Source: Acidobacteriota bacterium (GTDB lineage Bacteria > Acidobacteriota > Terriglobia > Bryobacterales > Bryobacteraceae). From it: a stretch of 64,000 nt of DNA. Positions 17,701 through 26,353 of the stretch are shown here, piece after piece (the first letter of the stretch is position 1; each line of letters begins with the position of its first letter). The translations under genes were made by a program, and so were the position numbers. Where the stretch lies: assembly GCA_016213775.1 (NCBI GenBank), contig JACQZR010000120.1, forward strand, positions 1 through 64,000. The letters are read 5' to 3'. The notes under the pieces were generated by a model, which worked only from the letters and a program-made list of their open reading frames with translations, was not told the origin of the DNA and searched no databases.

Positions 17701-18246
17701 CCCGTTGATGTTCCAGCGCGCGATCGCACCGTTGTCGAACGGCCGCTGGTACACCAGCTCGCCGTTGTAGTCGACGCCGGGCACAAGCATCGACAGCATG
17801 AACGGATTGCGCCCGTTCAGCGGATACTCTGTGATTGCCTCGGCGTCAATCAACCCTCCGCGCTCGCTGGATTGTTCCAGTATCGGTGCATCCGCTGTCA
17901 CCGTCACCTCGGTCGACACGTTCGCCAGTTCCATCTTGAAGTCGAGAGTCGAGGTCTGCGCGACAGTCAGCGGAAAGCCTGTCCGAAGCGAAGTACGGAA
18001 CCCGGGCGCCGCCGCCGTTACGGCATACCGTCCCGGCGTCAGCATCGGCACCATGTAGTTGCCGCGCGCGTCGGTCTTGGTAGGGATCGCAATATTGGTG
18101 CCTTCATTCTTCACCTCAATCGCAACGCCCGCGATTGGGGCATCGGTGGGGTCGACAACGCGTCCGGTCAGCGTGGCGCGAAACTCCTGCGCCAGCAAGG
18201 TGACTAGAGGAAAGAAAACAAGAAAGAGCAAACGAGAGGATTGCAT
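14713..18246 (-). CDS. TonB-dependent receptor, Oar-like
   Basis: This is a 1177-aa outer-membrane receptor. The start at 18246 gives a clear signal peptide (MQSSRLLFLVFFPLVTLLAQ). A longer frame to 18528 would add 94 residues translated from a hairpin-repeat region and is rejected. A CarboxypepD_reg-like domain (LTGRVVDPTDAPIAGVAIE) spans about residues 22-105, the plug about 115-260, and the barrel ends in MQMGIKLLW. Low-complexity Asn-rich loops (NNIAY, SNANNEF) are typical of this family. It is convergent with nothing, and its 5' region is shared with the divergent receptor at 18544. The ligand is unknown. Confidence 0.92.
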   Translation of the reverse strand: MQSSRLLFLVFFPLVTLLAQEFRATLTGRVVDPTDAPIAGVAIEVKNEGTNIAIPTKTDARGNYMVPMLTPGRYAVTAAAPGFRTSLRTGFPLTVAQTSTLDFKMELANVSTEVTVTADAPILEQSSERGGLIDAEAITEYPLNGRNPFMLSMLVPGVDYNGELVYQRPFDNGAIARWNINGSNANNEFLLDGAPNNAQAGGNNIAYVPPVDSVREFKIQTNAYDAQYGKSAGGIINVALKSGENKVHGALYEFARRNAFDANSFQNNARGSKKDGHFLDQYGIQLDGPVYIPKLYNGRNRTFFLFNYEGYHEGTPQPLVLSVPEPEMRQGDFSKLVDGPGRRVTIYDPTSTRTVNSVVTRDPFPNNIIPADRINPIAAKIVSFYPAPNTKTPGVAYSQQNYFASGGFNPANDDFYNMVFKFDQNFGYRHHAFFRQASNDRTEFRSTNGIRDKPGADGPLPLKRINDAYVMDWVSTLSSSMIFNPRVSFSRYIESNDATVNKQFDMTSLGFPTSLAASLPYNPGFGRYAMDDYLTLGKNNPSRNVTNTWTIAASITKITGTRSTKFGVDARWIQYALQNTGTVFQLSSSRVFTRQEYNRTDSLSGNSVAGFLLGTPTSGTVNYNAFFIYMSKYLAPWVQHDWKVSRRLTVNAGLRFDFNRPPNERFNRINRGFDTESVSPLDRQVDRSATPELPNPLKGGILFAGVNGAPRNASGTYYQTWQPRLGAAYLLTPRTVLRGGWGRFYSNPSNNFMQSFGFNNQTTMTVSPDSNRTSYPNMLNNPFPRINLPPGSADGLLTFAGRSFNFVNSNFHTPHTDVFSFGIQRALSNRARFEITYSGSRGNDQESTKAFNEQDDGTFRDRCNWILGGNPSYCDAGIPNPFRGLDAFLGTNMYTQTTISRNQLLRPFPQFSTFNAYMLNTGKTWYNSLQSLFTIRMRNGINLNMNYTFAKNLVRTGYLDAQNDVMQQGVTQYDRPHRFVTSMISQLPFGRGKRWLNTRHPIWSRFISGWENTLIFNIQSGMPWALPGNVMYLKDARVPFGWGQEKVQAIKPCVVRWNTNNTLTTLNPGIDFGCTETNWLIVPNYNPRYTPNYEQRLRLQTVRMADVSLNKMTQVTERFRLQFRMEVFNVANSFFVTTAMFNNTADSANFGILYKSTVSAPQSNYPRQMQMGIKLLW

Positions 18247-18543
18247 GATGACTCCTAAAAGCTCACTTGGAGCCACAATACTAGGTTTGCCGTAGCCAGG
18301 CAAGCCTGGCATTAAGGCTGGCCTGGAAAGGCCAGCCGCGGCCAGGATTGGCCGCCCCACACGGCGGAATGTACAAACTCCAGAGCCAGGCAAGCCTGGC
18401 AGCACGATCCGATCGCGCGTCCGCGACCCACTTGTGAAAGAGTTGTAAACTGTTGCCGCGCCCGGGAACTGCCGGTGTATCCTATGAGGATAACCTCGTC
18501 GTAAATGTGGCTTACTAAATCGAAGCACAGGGGGAAGTTGTAT
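18247..18543. other. Divergent intergenic region between two TonB receptors
   Basis: About 300 bp separate two divergent receptor genes. It contains the double-hairpin repeat (18295-18400) and the upstream region of the 18544 gene, where a GGGGGAAG ribosome site precedes ATG 18544. I found no convincing pair of promoter boxes and no small gene. Confidence 0.5.
18295..18400. repeat. Double-hairpin repeat flanked by 16-bp direct repeats
   Basis: Two perfect stem-loops lie in tandem: a 9-bp stem with loop GGAA (18316-18337) and a 7-bp stem GCGGCCA/TGGCCGC with loop GGAT (18338-18355). They are bracketed by two copies of GCCAGGCAAGCCTGGC (18295-18310 and 18385-18400). The same double-hairpin module recurs at 40111-40152. 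This resembles REP/BIME-type non-coding repeats. Confidence 0.7.
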
Positions 18544-21500
18544 ATGTTCTCTCGTCTCTCCGCCGCTTTTCTCGCCGCGGCGTTTGCTGTCCTCGCCCAG
18601 AATCCGGCCGCAAGTGTTTCCGGTCTCGTTACTGACAAGACCGAAGCCGTTCTCGTCCAGGCTATCGTCGTAGCCACGAATCTCGACACCGGCATCGTCT
18701 CAGAGTCCCTTACCAACAACTCGGGAGTCTATAGCTTCCCTTCCCTCGCCACCGGGCGCTACAAGCTCGCAGCCTCAATGACCGGTTTCCAGACACAGGT
18801 GATCGCCGATGTTACGCTCGAGATCGGCGCGCGGCTTTCGTTCAACTTCCAACTGGGGCCCAGCCAGGTGGGCGAGACGATCGACGTCGTCGCCTCCGCC
18901 GATCCGCTGATCAACACAGTCAGTTCCTCCATTGGCGGCGTCATTCGCGGTGAGCAGGTGCTCAAGCTTCCCGTGGTCAGCCGCAACGTGCTCAACTTCA
19001 CCACGCTGCAGGCCGGCACGGTGAGCGGAAACTTTTCCGGCGCCCGCATCGGCGCACTCAACATCACTATCGACGGCATCAATGTGCAGGACAACCGTAT
19101 CAACTCGGGCATCTTCTCGACCTCGCTTGCCAGCGTCGACACGATCGAGGAGTTTCGCGTCATCACCTCTCCCGCCGACGCGGAATACGGCCGGGGCAGC
19201 GGTCAGATTCAGGCGCGCACCCGATCCGGCTCAAACGAGTATCACGGCAGCATTTTCGAGTTGCACCGCAACACCATTCTCAATGCCAACACCTGGTTCA
19301 ACAACCAGCGCGGTCTCGACCGCAACGGCAATCCCATCTCTCCGCGCAACCAACTCATCCGCAACAATTACGGGGGACGCCTCGGCGGGCCCATCCGCAA
19401 GAACAAAACGTTTTTCCACGTCAATTACGAAGGCATTCGCTCCTCAACGAAAGGGGCCGTCAACACGACCGTTCTGACCCAACCGGCGCGGAACGGGCAG
19501 TTCCGTTACTTCCCCGGCGCGCGCAACGGCAACGCCGAGGCTGCCGTCCCCACTGTCGACCTGAATGGCAATCCCATCCGCCCCGCCGCGGCCACTGGCG
19601 ATCTGCAGACCATTAATCTCTTCGCCTACGACCCCGCGCGTTCCGCTGCCGATCCCACCGGCACCGCCAGGCGCTTCATCGGTTTTTCTCCGCTACCCAA
19701 CAACTATCGCTTCGGCGACGGTCTCAACACCGCCGGGTTCACCTGGAGCCGTCCCTCCCTGTACACATTCAACATGTACCGGGCCAAGGTGGACCACAAC
19801 TTCAATTCCAAACACCGCATGGACGTAAGCTGGCAATACGAATCAGACGACCAGTCGAACGGGTTCCAGGCGCAGCCCTATCCCACCGCACCCGGTGGCA
19901 GTGTCACGTCGTGGACCCATTTCCTTTCTGTTGGTGTCGATTCCACACTCAGCTCGCGCGTTTTGAACCAAGTGCGGCTCGGCTTCAACCGTCCGTGGGT
20001 GCGTTTCAATTCGCCGTGGGAACTCGTGGGTCGCGACGCCCTCGGCCAGCAGGGCCAGAACGTCTTCTTCCCCGTGTTCGCCTCGTTCACCAACCCGCTG
20101 GTCGACCAGGATCCGCAAGGCCGCATCTCACCTGTCTACGAGTTCAACGATTCGGTTGCGATGACCAAGGGTAGCCACAATCTCAAGGCCGGATTTGGTG
20201 TGCGCTTTACCTCCACCAATGGCTTCAATTCCTTCTCCGTGGTACCGCGCGCCAACATCGGTTCCGGCGTCCTGCCCGCGACGCCGATCACCAGCATTCC
20301 AGGCATCGGACAGAACAACGGCACGGCAATCAACATCCTTAACGACCTCACCGGTACGCTTAACAACAAGGTGCAAGCGTTCAACGCCACTGGGGGAGCC
20401 AACCCACAATTCGTCGCCGGCGAACCGCGCCAGCGCACGTGGCGGCAACGCGAGCTGAGCTGGTATTTCAAGGATGACTGGCGCATTCGCCGCAACCTCA
20501 CTCTGAACCTCGGGCTGCGCTGGGATTACTACGGTGTCCCGTATGAAGCGCTTGGGCGCATGGCAGCACTCAAGAATGGCTCTGCGGGATTGTTCGGCCT
20601 CTCCGGCACCGACTTCTCCGCGCTCTTCCAGCCCGGTGTTCTGAATGGGTCCTTGTCTGAAGTTCATTTGATCGGCCGCAACAGTCCGAATCCGGGGCGG
20701 AACATCATGCCGGCCGATCGCAACAATTTCGCGCCTGCCGTCGGTCTCACGTGGCAGCTTCCGAAGTTCACGGGCGAGACCGTGCTCCGCCTGGGCTATG
20801 GCATCGGCTACGAGCGCAATTCCTTGCGCAACCTCGACGTCTACGCTGCCGACGTGCCCGGCCTTCGCGTAACGAATAACAACCGCTCCACCTCGGCACT
20901 GAACTTCGCCAATGCGCCGGCGCTCTCTCCCACGGCAGCTCCTCTGGCGGTTGTGCCGCTCACCGATCGCGGCCAGACCCTCTATGGTTGGGACAGCGGC
21001 CTTGTCTATCCTTACGTGCAGAACTGGAACGCATCCATCACGCACCGGCTTCCCGGCAAGGTCACGCTCGACGTGCGCTACGTCGGCTCCAAGGGAACAC
21101 GCCTCTACCGCGCAACCAGTATCAACGAGGTGAACATCTTCGAGAACGGCATCCTCGACGCATACAACGTCACGCAAGCCGGCGGTAATGCTGCGCTGTT
21201 CGATCGGGTCTTTGGTGGACTCAACATCTCGGGCTTCGGAGTGGTGAACGGTCAGAACGGACGCACGGGAAGCGCGGCCATCCGTTTCCTCCAACCAGCC
21301 GCTTTCGCCAACAACAACGTGGGCACGATCGCTTCTTATCTCAACAGCTCCACATTCGCTGGCCTGCCAGGCAGCCTGCTTCGCCGCGCCGGCCTGCCCG
21401 AGAATTTCGTTGTCGCCAACCCGCAATTCTCCGGCGTGCAGTATGTCGGCAACTTTTCCAACTCCACTTTCCACTCACTGCAAGTGGAAGGCACACGCCA

Positions 21501-22293
21501 CCTCAGCCGCAACTTCATGTTCCAGGCCAACTGGACCTGGTCGCGTACCATCGGCGATGAGGAGGGCGCGGGACAGGATCTGCTGAACAGCTACCGCACG
21601 AATCGCAACCGTAGCTTCGACAAGCGCGTGCTCGACTTTCATCGCACGCATGTGTTCCGCAGCAACTGGATCTACTCGCTGCCGCTGGGCCGCGGCCAGC
21701 GCTATCTCAGCGATCTCACGCCTGCGCTCGACCGCGTAGTGGGCGGATGGGAATTCAGCGCCATCTACAACCTGTTCACTGGGGTGCCCATCAGCTTCAC
21801 CTCCAGCCGCCAGTCGTTCAACAACTTCTCCGCCGACAACAACGCCGATCTCGCCGGCGTGTTGAACCGCGATGCGTTCGCAGTCAACGTCGGCGGCAAC
21901 GGCGTGCAGTACTTCAGCGGTCTCAAGATCGTCGAGGATCCATACCGCCAGCAACTCACTACGCTGCAGAACATCCGTACTTCGTCGGCGTTGTTCGCCA
22001 TCGCCGACGCCAATGGCAACCTCGTGATGCGTAATCCCATTCCCGGCACCATCGGCAACATGTCCGACAACATCGCCTACGGACCCGGATCGTTCCGGCT
22101 CGACGTGCGCATCGGCAAGCGCATGCGCATCAATGAAAGAAAGGATCTGCAGTTCTATCTGGACGCCGAGAACGCTACCAACTCGCCGCAATGGAACAAC
22201 CCGGTGACGGACATCAACTCAGCGACATTCGGGCGCATCACCGGAGCCGGAGGAACGCGCATTCTCGCCGTCACAGGCCGCTTCAATTTCTGA
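18544..22293 (+). CDS. TonB-dependent receptor, Oar-like
   Basis: This is a 1249-aa outer-membrane receptor. The ATG at 18544 follows GGGGGAAG and begins a standard signal peptide (MFSRLSAAFLAAAFAVLAQ); an upstream ATG at 18505 is rejected. A CarboxypepD_reg-like domain (VSGLVTDKTEAVLV) is followed by a plug with GRGSGQIQARTRSGSNEYHG and a long barrel ending in ILAVTGRFNF. Its stop overlaps the start of an AlkC-like gene by one base (TGATG), so the DNA repair gene is probably translated by coupling. The ligand is unknown. Confidence 0.92.
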   Translation: MFSRLSAAFLAAAFAVLAQNPAASVSGLVTDKTEAVLVQAIVVATNLDTGIVSESLTNNSGVYSFPSLATGRYKLAASMTGFQTQVIADVTLEIGARLSFNFQLGPSQVGETIDVVASADPLINTVSSSIGGVIRGEQVLKLPVVSRNVLNFTTLQAGTVSGNFSGARIGALNITIDGINVQDNRINSGIFSTSLASVDTIEEFRVITSPADAEYGRGSGQIQARTRSGSNEYHGSIFELHRNTILNANTWFNNQRGLDRNGNPISPRNQLIRNNYGGRLGGPIRKNKTFFHVNYEGIRSSTKGAVNTTVLTQPARNGQFRYFPGARNGNAEAAVPTVDLNGNPIRPAAATGDLQTINLFAYDPARSAADPTGTARRFIGFSPLPNNYRFGDGLNTAGFTWSRPSLYTFNMYRAKVDHNFNSKHRMDVSWQYESDDQSNGFQAQPYPTAPGGSVTSWTHFLSVGVDSTLSSRVLNQVRLGFNRPWVRFNSPWELVGRDALGQQGQNVFFPVFASFTNPLVDQDPQGRISPVYEFNDSVAMTKGSHNLKAGFGVRFTSTNGFNSFSVVPRANIGSGVLPATPITSIPGIGQNNGTAINILNDLTGTLNNKVQAFNATGGANPQFVAGEPRQRTWRQRELSWYFKDDWRIRRNLTLNLGLRWDYYGVPYEALGRMAALKNGSAGLFGLSGTDFSALFQPGVLNGSLSEVHLIGRNSPNPGRNIMPADRNNFAPAVGLTWQLPKFTGETVLRLGYGIGYERNSLRNLDVYAADVPGLRVTNNNRSTSALNFANAPALSPTAAPLAVVPLTDRGQTLYGWDSGLVYPYVQNWNASITHRLPGKVTLDVRYVGSKGTRLYRATSINEVNIFENGILDAYNVTQAGGNAALFDRVFGGLNISGFGVVNGQNGRTGSAAIRFLQPAAFANNNVGTIASYLNSSTFAGLPGSLLRRAGLPENFVVANPQFSGVQYVGNFSNSTFHSLQVEGTRHLSRNFMFQANWTWSRTIGDEEGAGQDLLNSYRTNRNRSFDKRVLDFHRTHVFRSNWIYSLPLGRGQRYLSDLTPALDRVVGGWEFSAIYNLFTGVPISFTSSRQSFNNFSADNNADLAGVLNRDAFAVNVGGNGVQYFSGLKIVEDPYRQQLTTLQNIRTSSALFAIADANGNLVMRNPIPGTIGNMSDNIAYGPGSFRLDVRIGKRMRINERKDLQFYLDAENATNSPQWNNPVTDINSATFGRITGAGGTRILAVTGRFNF

Positions 22294-23144
22294 TGAGCCT
22301 GCACCCTTCGCAACGTTTTGAGGCACCTGCGGGCATCACCGCCGGCGTACCTCTCAAAGACATGATGGGCCGCAAGCTCGTCTCGCTCATTGCCGAGTCG
22401 CTCGCGGAGCTGATCCCGGCTTTCGACGCAAGAAGGTTCACGAAGCAAGCCACGCAGGGTCTCGCCAATTTCGAACTGATGGATCGCGCCCAACGAATCG
22501 CCGACGCGATGGCCGCGCAACTCCCATCGGGCTTCGACGACGCCGCACCGATCCTCGTTCAGTCATTTGGCCCCACCCGCACCAATGCCCTTCGCGAAGG
22601 GCTCGCGACGTTCTACTACCTGCCGCACTCGCAGTACATCGCCACATACGGAGTCTCGCGTTTCGACAGCGGCATGAATGCCAACTACGAGCTCACCAAG
22701 CGCTTCACCGCCGAATTCAGCATTCGTCCATTCCTCATCCAACATCGCGACGCTTGCCTCGCCATGCTGCGCAATTGGACCAGGGACCCCGATCAACACG
22801 TCCGCCGTCTGGTGAGTGAGGGCACACGCCCGCGTCTCCCGTGGGCTATGCGCCTGCTCGAATTCCAGGCCAACCCCCACCTCTCGCTGCCGCTTCTGGA
22901 AGCCCTCAAGGATGACCCAGAACTCTACGTCCGCCGCTCCGTTGCCAATCACCTCGGCGACATTGCCAAGGATCACCCCGCCCTCGTGTTCGATGTCTGC
23001 GAGGCATGGCTCAACGAAACACCGTCGGAGAATCGCCGCTGGATGATCCGTCACGCTGTGCGCCATCCCGCGAAGAAAAACCACCCGCGCGCGCTGGCAA
23101 TCCGCCGGCAATCACGAGCACAGCAATCAGACGAACGGGACTAA
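22293..23144 (+). CDS. AlkC-like DNA alkylation repair protein
   Basis: This is a 283-aa HEAT-repeat protein of the AlkC/AlkD DNA glycosylase group. Features that recall AlkC are LKDMMGRKLVSLIAESL near the N-terminus and YELTKRFTAEFSIRPFL in the middle (about residues 130-147). HEAT-like repeats follow, with DPDQHVRRLVSEGTRPRLPW and DPELYVRRSVANHLGD. Such enzymes excise 3-methyladenine and related cationic bases. The start overlaps the stop of the TonB receptor by one base, with no independent ribosome site, so it depends on receptor translation. Its 3' end overlaps a degraded PIN gene on the other strand by 18 bp. An outer-membrane receptor with a DNA repair enzyme is an unexpected pairing. 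Confidence 0.85.
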   Translation: MSLHPSQRFEAPAGITAGVPLKDMMGRKLVSLIAESLAELIPAFDARRFTKQATQGLANFELMDRAQRIADAMAAQLPSGFDDAAPILVQSFGPTRTNALREGLATFYYLPHSQYIATYGVSRFDSGMNANYELTKRFTAEFSIRPFLIQHRDACLAMLRNWTRDPDQHVRRLVSEGTRPRLPWAMRLLEFQANPHLSLPLLEALKDDPELYVRRSVANHLGDIAKDHPALVFDVCEAWLNETPSENRRWMIRHAVRHPAKKNHPRALAIRRQSRAQQSDERD

Positions 23145-23453
23145 CCGCGACGACAAGATGCGCCGGTCCCGTGTCACTAGCGGCGCCCCGTTCACGATGC
23201 TGGTGGCCGCGATGATCTCATCGGCTGGATCGCTCTTAAAATCCAGGCGCGTCAACTGCCGGCAGACGGCAAGGTCAATCGGCCACACGTGAATTCGCGA
23301 AAGCGCGTTTTCGAACTCCGGTTGAGTGGATATCCAATAGGATTCTCTTGAGTCTCATAAGGGAAGCCAGTTCCCACAGGACAATCGCCGGAATCCTCAA
23401 ATTACCGCTGAGAAGAAGGCGCGGACCAACATGTGCGTGTCAAGATTGCGCAT
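23127..23453 (-). pseudogene. Degraded PIN-domain (VapC-type) toxin
   Basis: The frame starting at ATG 23453 reads MRNLDTHMLVRAFF, the typical PIN N-terminus with its first Asp, then stops at 23397. Other frames continue the family: SGNLRIPAIVLWELASLM, then after another shift QPEFENALSRIHVWPIDLAV, DPADEIIAATSIVNGA and TRDRRILSSRLVPFV, ending at the TGA at 23127-23129. All four acidic motifs survive, but two frame changes and a deletion of roughly 20 codons near the N-terminus break the gene. The start overlaps the antitoxin stop by 14 bp, as in intact Phd-PIN operons. The gene is too short and too broken to appear as a single frame. Confidence 0.8.
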
Positions 23454-23661
23454 CCCACTTGCATCCTGTCGACAGGATGTCGCCCTGTACCTGAATCTTG
23501 CCCTTCATCGAACCTATCTGCGAAGCGCAATCAGACTCCACGGGAATCAGCCGCGCCACCGCTTTGCCACGCTTCGTGATGACAATGCCCTCCGCATCAA
23601 GATTGTCCAGGATGGAGAGGCATTGCTCCTTGAACTTCGAGGCGCTGATTGTCTTCGGCAT
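23440..23661 (-). CDS. Phd/YefM-family antitoxin, partner toxin broken
   Basis: This 73-aa antitoxin has MPKTISASKFKEQCLSILD, the usual N-terminal DNA-binding fold of Phd/YefM proteins, followed by GIVITKRGKAVARLIPVE. The start at 23661 is chosen because family members begin with M-x-(K/R)-x-I-x-A; a longer frame to 23766 runs into the S9 peptidase gene. Antitoxins of this family repress their own operon and block the toxin. The neighbouring PIN toxin is a pseudogene, so this is an orphan, either relic or free regulator. It lies 20 bp downstream of the S9 peptidase start-side antisense boundary. Confidence 0.85.
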   Translation of the reverse strand: MPKTISASKFKEQCLSILDNLDAEGIVITKRGKAVARLIPVESDCASQIGSMKGKIQVQGDILSTGCKWDAQS

Positions 23662-23681
23662 GATCTCAGAGTCCCATAGGC

Positions 23682-26279
23682 CTACTCCGGCCGGCCGCGG
23701 CGCGTCTGCCCTCCCGTAGTCGTTCTCCGTTCGCCTGCCTGCTGCCGCTCGCGGTTGATCTCCCACATGTCCACGCTCTGGTCGTAATCGCCCAGCAAGT
23801 GCTTCGCGAAGTAATCAGCCCGCACCCAGAAGAAGTACTCGACCGCGTCCGCGTACGCATGCCGCTTGCCGGGGATGACAATCATGTCGAACCGCTTGTT
23901 CGCCTTGATCAGCGCATCCACCATGCGCATCGTATTCGCCGGATGCACGTTGTTGTCGATGTCGCCGGTGGCCAGCAGCAGACGACCCTTCAGGTTCTTC
24001 GCAATCTCGGAGTTCTTCTGGATCTCGTATTCGAACTTCACCGCGCCGTTCTCGCCCGGCACTTCCTTCACACCGTGATGCTTCTCGCTCCACCAGCGGT
24101 TGTAGATGTTGTTCTCATGATTGCCCGACGATGACACGGCCACCTTGAAGAAGTCGGGGTAAATCAGCATCGCCGCGGTGGACATGAAGCCGCCGCCGGA
24201 ATGTCCATAGATGCCCACTCGATCAAGGTCAATGAACGGATGCCGCGCCGCCAACTGCTCAATCGCCGCCTTCTTGTCCGCGAGTCCGTAGTCGCGCAGG
24301 TTGCCGTAGCCAAACGTGTGATACCACTTGGAGCGGTGCGGATTGCCTCCGCGGTTTCCCACCTCGATCACAATGAAGCCCAACTGGGCCAGCGCCACAT
24401 TGGCATGGCGCGGCGAAAACGTCTTGGTCACATTCTCTGTCTGCGGCCCCGGATAGACAAACGCAATGATCGGATATTTGCGCTTCGGATCAAAATCGAA
24501 TGGCTTGTACATCACCCCATAGAGGTCCGTCATGCCGTCATCGGCTTTCACTTGAAACGCCTCGGGGAACTGGAAGCCCGCATCGAGCAGCGGCTTCACG
24601 TCCACGGTTTCCAGGTCCATCGCAGGCGCGCCCGCGGCGTCAATCAACACAGACCTCGGCGCCGTGTTCACCTTGGAACTCGTGTCGATGTAGAACCGTC
24701 CGCTATCGGACGCGCTCACCGTGTGCGATCCGTTACCCGGATCGAGCAGCTTCATTCCGCTGCCATCCAACGCCGCGCGGTAGAGGTGGATGTAATACGG
24801 ATCCTCGCCATCCTCGCGGCCGGATGCTGTGAGATACAGCGCCCGTACCTTCTCATCTACACCTTCGACATCCTCCGCCACAAACTCGCCCTCAGTGATG
24901 CGGTTCTTCAGCTTGCCGTTCCCATCGTAGAGATAGTAGTGGCCCCATCCATCGCGCTCGGACCAGTGAATCAACTCGGCGCCGTTGTTGATCACCTTCA
25001 GCGGCTTCACATCCACGTACACGTTCATGCGCTCTTCGATCAGCAGCTTCACTTCGCCGGTCACGGTGTCGGCGGCGCATATGTCCACGCGCTTCAGATC
25101 GCGGCTGGTGCGCGCAAAGTACAGTCTGGATGAGCCCGGCCCGGCCCACGTTAACTCCATCTTCTCTTTCTCGCGCGCACGTCCGCCGGCTCGCGCCGAC
25201 TGCACCTGAATGGTCTGATCGGGAAACGCCGAAGCCTTCATCTCCACGCGTGTCTTCGCCAGCGGCTCAAAGACCTCCAAATGAGCCTGTGGTGCATTGG
25301 CCTCGCCCGGCATCGTGTAGCGGTAGGTCTCCAGTTTGGGGCGCGGCAGGGCAAGCGAGTTGATCACCCACAGCGGCTCCACTTTGCGGGAATCATTGCG
25401 CACCACGGCGAATTTCTTCGAATCCTTCGACCAGGAAATCATCGTCGCGGCCACACGCGCGTTCTTGCCCTCCTCGGTCTGTTCCTGCTCCTGCTGCTCG
25501 ATCTGATCGTCACGCCGCTCGCCCTCATCGCGCCGGCGCGCGTAGCCGAAGTCCTCCACACCATCGGTGGTGATCTGCACTTCCACGATGCTCTTGTCAT
25601 CGGGTTTCTTCAGAGCCTTGGCATAGTTCTCGGCGTCCATCATGTACAGGTTGTGATTGCGCGCAAAGACGACAATCTTGTCGTCGGGCGACACCGAGGC
25701 CCATCGCGGCTTACGCGGCGGACGCTCGGGTAGCAGCGCCAGTTTGTTCGTGGCAAGCTCATACTCAAAGGTCAGCGTCTTGTTCGCACTTGCCGGCGCG
25801 GCAGCCGCAGTCCCGGTGCGTCGCTGCTGCGGCGAAGTGGACGACTGCTCCGTGGGCGGCTTCTCGCCCGGGATCTTCGCATCGCGCGGCACCTCAACAT
25901 CGAAACGAATCGTCGTGTCTTTGTTCACGAACTTCAACGTGCGTACGGGCACGTGCTGCGCATCGTAGGGAATGCCGGTTTTCAGCGTCAGCTCCGCCGC
26001 CAGCTTCTTCGCATCAAACACCAGGTTCTTCGTCTTCTTCACCGGATCGACGATGTAAAACCTGCGTCCCTGCCTGTTTTCCCAGGAGTACCAAAAGCGG
26101 TCACCCGAATCGAGCCAATGCGGAGTCACCGCGGTCTCAAACACCATCTTGGCGACCTTCTGTGTCGTCCAACGGCTGGCCAGTTCGTAGTTGGCCTTGT
26201 TGTGTTTGACTGGTTCCGCGGCGTTCACGACGGTAGTCATGAGCAGCAGGGAGAGGGAAGCGGATTGCGGAAACATCAT
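23682..26279 (-). CDS. Exported S9-family (DPP IV-like) peptidase
   Basis: This is an 865-aa serine peptidase. The ATG at 26279 starts a signal peptide ending near AEP (ASLSLLLMTTVVNAAEP). The N-terminal half is a beta-propeller of the DPPIV_N type (about residues 60-540). The C-terminal alpha/beta hydrolase carries the nucleophile in GIYGHSGGGFMS, the Asp in GDIDNNVHP and the His in IPGKRHAYAD, so the triad is complete. The conserved Glu region of DPP IV is not evident, and cleavage specificity is unknown. It probably acts in the periplasm on peptides. It is divergent from a TonB receptor across a 74-bp gap, suggesting shared control of peptide capture and breakdown. Confidence 0.9.
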   Translation of the reverse strand: MMFPQSASLSLLLMTTVVNAAEPVKHNKANYELASRWTTQKVAKMVFETAVTPHWLDSGDRFWYSWENRQGRRFYIVDPVKKTKNLVFDAKKLAAELTLKTGIPYDAQHVPVRTLKFVNKDTTIRFDVEVPRDAKIPGEKPPTEQSSTSPQQRRTGTAAAAPASANKTLTFEYELATNKLALLPERPPRKPRWASVSPDDKIVVFARNHNLYMMDAENYAKALKKPDDKSIVEVQITTDGVEDFGYARRRDEGERRDDQIEQQEQEQTEEGKNARVAATMISWSKDSKKFAVVRNDSRKVEPLWVINSLALPRPKLETYRYTMPGEANAPQAHLEVFEPLAKTRVEMKASAFPDQTIQVQSARAGGRAREKEKMELTWAGPGSSRLYFARTSRDLKRVDICAADTVTGEVKLLIEERMNVYVDVKPLKVINNGAELIHWSERDGWGHYYLYDGNGKLKNRITEGEFVAEDVEGVDEKVRALYLTASGREDGEDPYYIHLYRAALDGSGMKLLDPGNGSHTVSASDSGRFYIDTSSKVNTAPRSVLIDAAGAPAMDLETVDVKPLLDAGFQFPEAFQVKADDGMTDLYGVMYKPFDFDPKRKYPIIAFVYPGPQTENVTKTFSPRHANVALAQLGFIVIEVGNRGGNPHRSKWYHTFGYGNLRDYGLADKKAAIEQLAARHPFIDLDRVGIYGHSGGGFMSTAAMLIYPDFFKVAVSSSGNHENNIYNRWWSEKHHGVKEVPGENGAVKFEYEIQKNSEIAKNLKGRLLLATGDIDNNVHPANTMRMVDALIKANKRFDMIVIPGKRHAYADAVEYFFWVRADYFAKHLLGDYDQSVDMWEINRERQQAGERRTTTGGQTRRGRPE

Positions 26280-26321
26280 AGGTATTGATGTGATGATAAC
26301 CAACTGTGAGCAGTGTCGCGA

Positions 26322-26350
26322 TTGCACCGGGTGTTGACAGGTCTTATAGT
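26322..26350 (+). promoter_or_regulatory. Promoter of the TonB receptor at 26354
   Basis: A -35 TTGCAC (26322-26327), a 17-bp spacer and a -10 TATAGT (26345-26350) form a good sigma70-type promoter. Transcription would begin near 26357, so the first ATG (26354) would lie outside the transcript; the ATG at 26363 would then have only a ~6-nt leader. Confidence 0.55.
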
Positions 26351-26353
26351 TGA

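Noticed and set aside
16954-18207. 417-residue plus-strand frame within a TonB receptor
   Set aside because: It mirrors the coding strand of a recognised receptor and has no domain.
18247-18528. 94-residue N-terminal extension of the TonB receptor ending at 14713
   Set aside because: It would be translated through hairpin repeats and place the signal peptide inside the protein.
20128-21474. 448-residue minus-strand frame within a TonB receptor
   Set aside because: Antisense to a clear receptor barrel; composition is typical of a shadow frame.
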